A stretch of 39,768 bases of DNA from Paenibacillus ihuae (GTDB taxonomy: Bacteria; Bacillota; Bacilli; Paenibacillales; Paenibacillaceae): NCBI RefSeq assembly GCF_001368795.1, contig NZ_LN831198.1, forward strand, positions 3,486,783-3,526,550, given 5' to 3'. Numbering within the stretch: the stretch's first letter is position 1; every line of letters begins with the position of its first letter. Both the position numbers and the translations under genes were made by a program. Positions 39,235 through 39,768 of the stretch are shown piece by piece. The notes below the pieces were generated by a model. That model was not told the DNA's origin and did not search any database. It saw nothing but the letters and a program-made list of their open reading frames with translations.

Positions 39235-39768
39235 TTATAAAATAATGGCGATAAGTCCGCCTGAGCCCTCATTAATGATTCGTCCAAGCGTTTCCTGCAG
39301 CTTATAGCGGGCATTGTCCGGCATCATGGCGATTTTACCCTGTATGCCTTCACGCACGATGGAATGAAGCGAGCGGCCGAAAATATCTGACTCCCAAATT
39401 TTAATCGGGTCGTTCTCAAAGTCCTGCATCAGATAGCGCACCAGCTCTTCACTCTGCTTCTCAGTGCCGATGATCGGGGAAAATTCCGATTCCACATCAA
39501 CCCGGATCATATGAATGGATGGGGCTGTCGCCTTCAGGCGGACTCCAAAGCGTGATCCTTGGCGGATCAATTCCGGTTCATCTAGCGCCATTTCAGCCAG
39601 CGACGGTGCAGCAATACCGTAGCCCGTTGTTTTGACCATTTCCAGCGCTTCTGAGAATCGGTCGTATTCACGCTTGGCATGTGCGAAGTCCTGCATCAGC
39701 TGCAGCAGGTGATCTTTGCCGCGGATTTCAACACCGACCACCTCCATGAGCACCTGATCGTACAGCTC
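39235..39768 (-). CDS. spoIVA: Stage IV sporulation protein A, C-terminal part
   Basis: Only the last 177 residues are in the window; the 5' part lies beyond the right edge and the frame is open to it. SpoIVA is the ATPase that polymerises on the forespore surface to form the coat basement layer. The visible part holds the C-terminal domain: QVLMEVVGVEIRGKDHLLQL and MQDFAHAKREYDRFSEAL, then GYGIAAPSLAEMALDEPELI and the highly conserved end ARYKLQETLGRIINEGSGG followed by LIAIIL. The N-terminal ATP-binding domain cannot be seen. It shows that the organism forms endospores. Confidence 0.95.
   Translation of the reverse strand, partial: ELYDQVLMEVVGVEIRGKDHLLQLMQDFAHAKREYDRFSEALEMVKTTGYGIAAPSLAEMALDEPELIRQGSRFGVRLKATAPSIHMIRVDVESEFSPIIGTEKQSEELVRYLMQDFENDPIKIWESDIFGRSLHSIVREGIQGKIAMMPDNARYKLQETLGRIINEGSGGLIAIIL

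Noticed and set aside
1-39768. Mobile elements, CRISPR arrays, rRNA
   Set aside because: No transposase, integrase, terminal repeats, regularly spaced repeats or rRNA sequence were seen.

Overview
The window is a low-to-medium GC, spore-forming Firmicutes chromosome segment, most likely Paenibacillus or a close relative. This is inferred from the sporulation genes (spoIVA, ypjB), the bacillithiol genes (bshA, bshB1), TRAP (mtrB), the menaquinol:cytochrome c reductase genes (qcrABC), an IDEAL-domain protein, and menaquinone genes of the futalosine type (mqnA plus a UbiA-like and a UbiX-like gene). Gene order follows the Bacillus subtilis stretch spoIVA-hbs-mtrB-hepS-menG-hepT-ndk-cheR-aroC-aroB-aroH-trpEDCFBA-hisC-tyrA ... 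ypiF-qcrABC-ypjA-ypjB-ypjC-ypjD-dapB-mgsA-bshB1-bshA-cca. Almost everything is on the minus strand, so the operons read from the right edge to the left.

Right part (39768 to about 30900): the end of spoIVA, the HU gene hbs, mtrB, an unknown anchored protein, then the isoprenoid/menaquinone block hepS-menG-mqnP(ubiA-like)-ubiX-mqnA-hepT, then ndk, cheR and a small unknown protein. The three mqnP/ubiX/mqnA genes sit inside what is hepS-menG-hepT in B. subtilis.

Middle (30900 to 19160): an aromatic amino acid supra-operon, aroC-aroB-aroH, trpEDCFBA, hisC, tyrA. It has a good promoter before aroC and another before trpE. The trpE leader carries eleven NAG triplets at 2-3 nt spacing, the signature of a TRAP-binding site, matching the mtrB gene in the same window. 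tyrA is frameshifted at a run of six G.

Between tyrA and the qcr region (19160 to 13000) the order departs from B. subtilis. Here lie an unknown, apparently frameshifted gene, a 714-bp gene-free regulatory region, a large secreted alpha-amylase (GH13, two Ig-like/CBM26 units, CBM20) broken by three single-base indels, and an ECF sigma/anti-sigma pair. The gene-free region holds two LacI-family operators 51 bp apart, an amyO/cre-like site before the amylase, and a candidate small RNA (about 18523-18616, plus strand). The sRNA has a perfect TTGACA-17-TATAAT promoter whose spacer contains a cre-like palindrome, a hairpin with a C/U-rich loop, and an intrinsic terminator. I consider this sRNA the most interesting undescribed element.

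Left part (13350 to 1): a histidine phosphatase, an unknown protein, a gamma-carbonic-anhydrase-like protein, the IDEAL protein, the YpiF-like protein, qcrABC, ypjA, ypjB, a convergent YitT-family gene, then the operon mazG-like, TPR protein, dapB, mgsA, bshB1, bshA, cca. The last runs off the left edge. I see no rRNA, intact tRNA, CRISPR array or insertion sequence.
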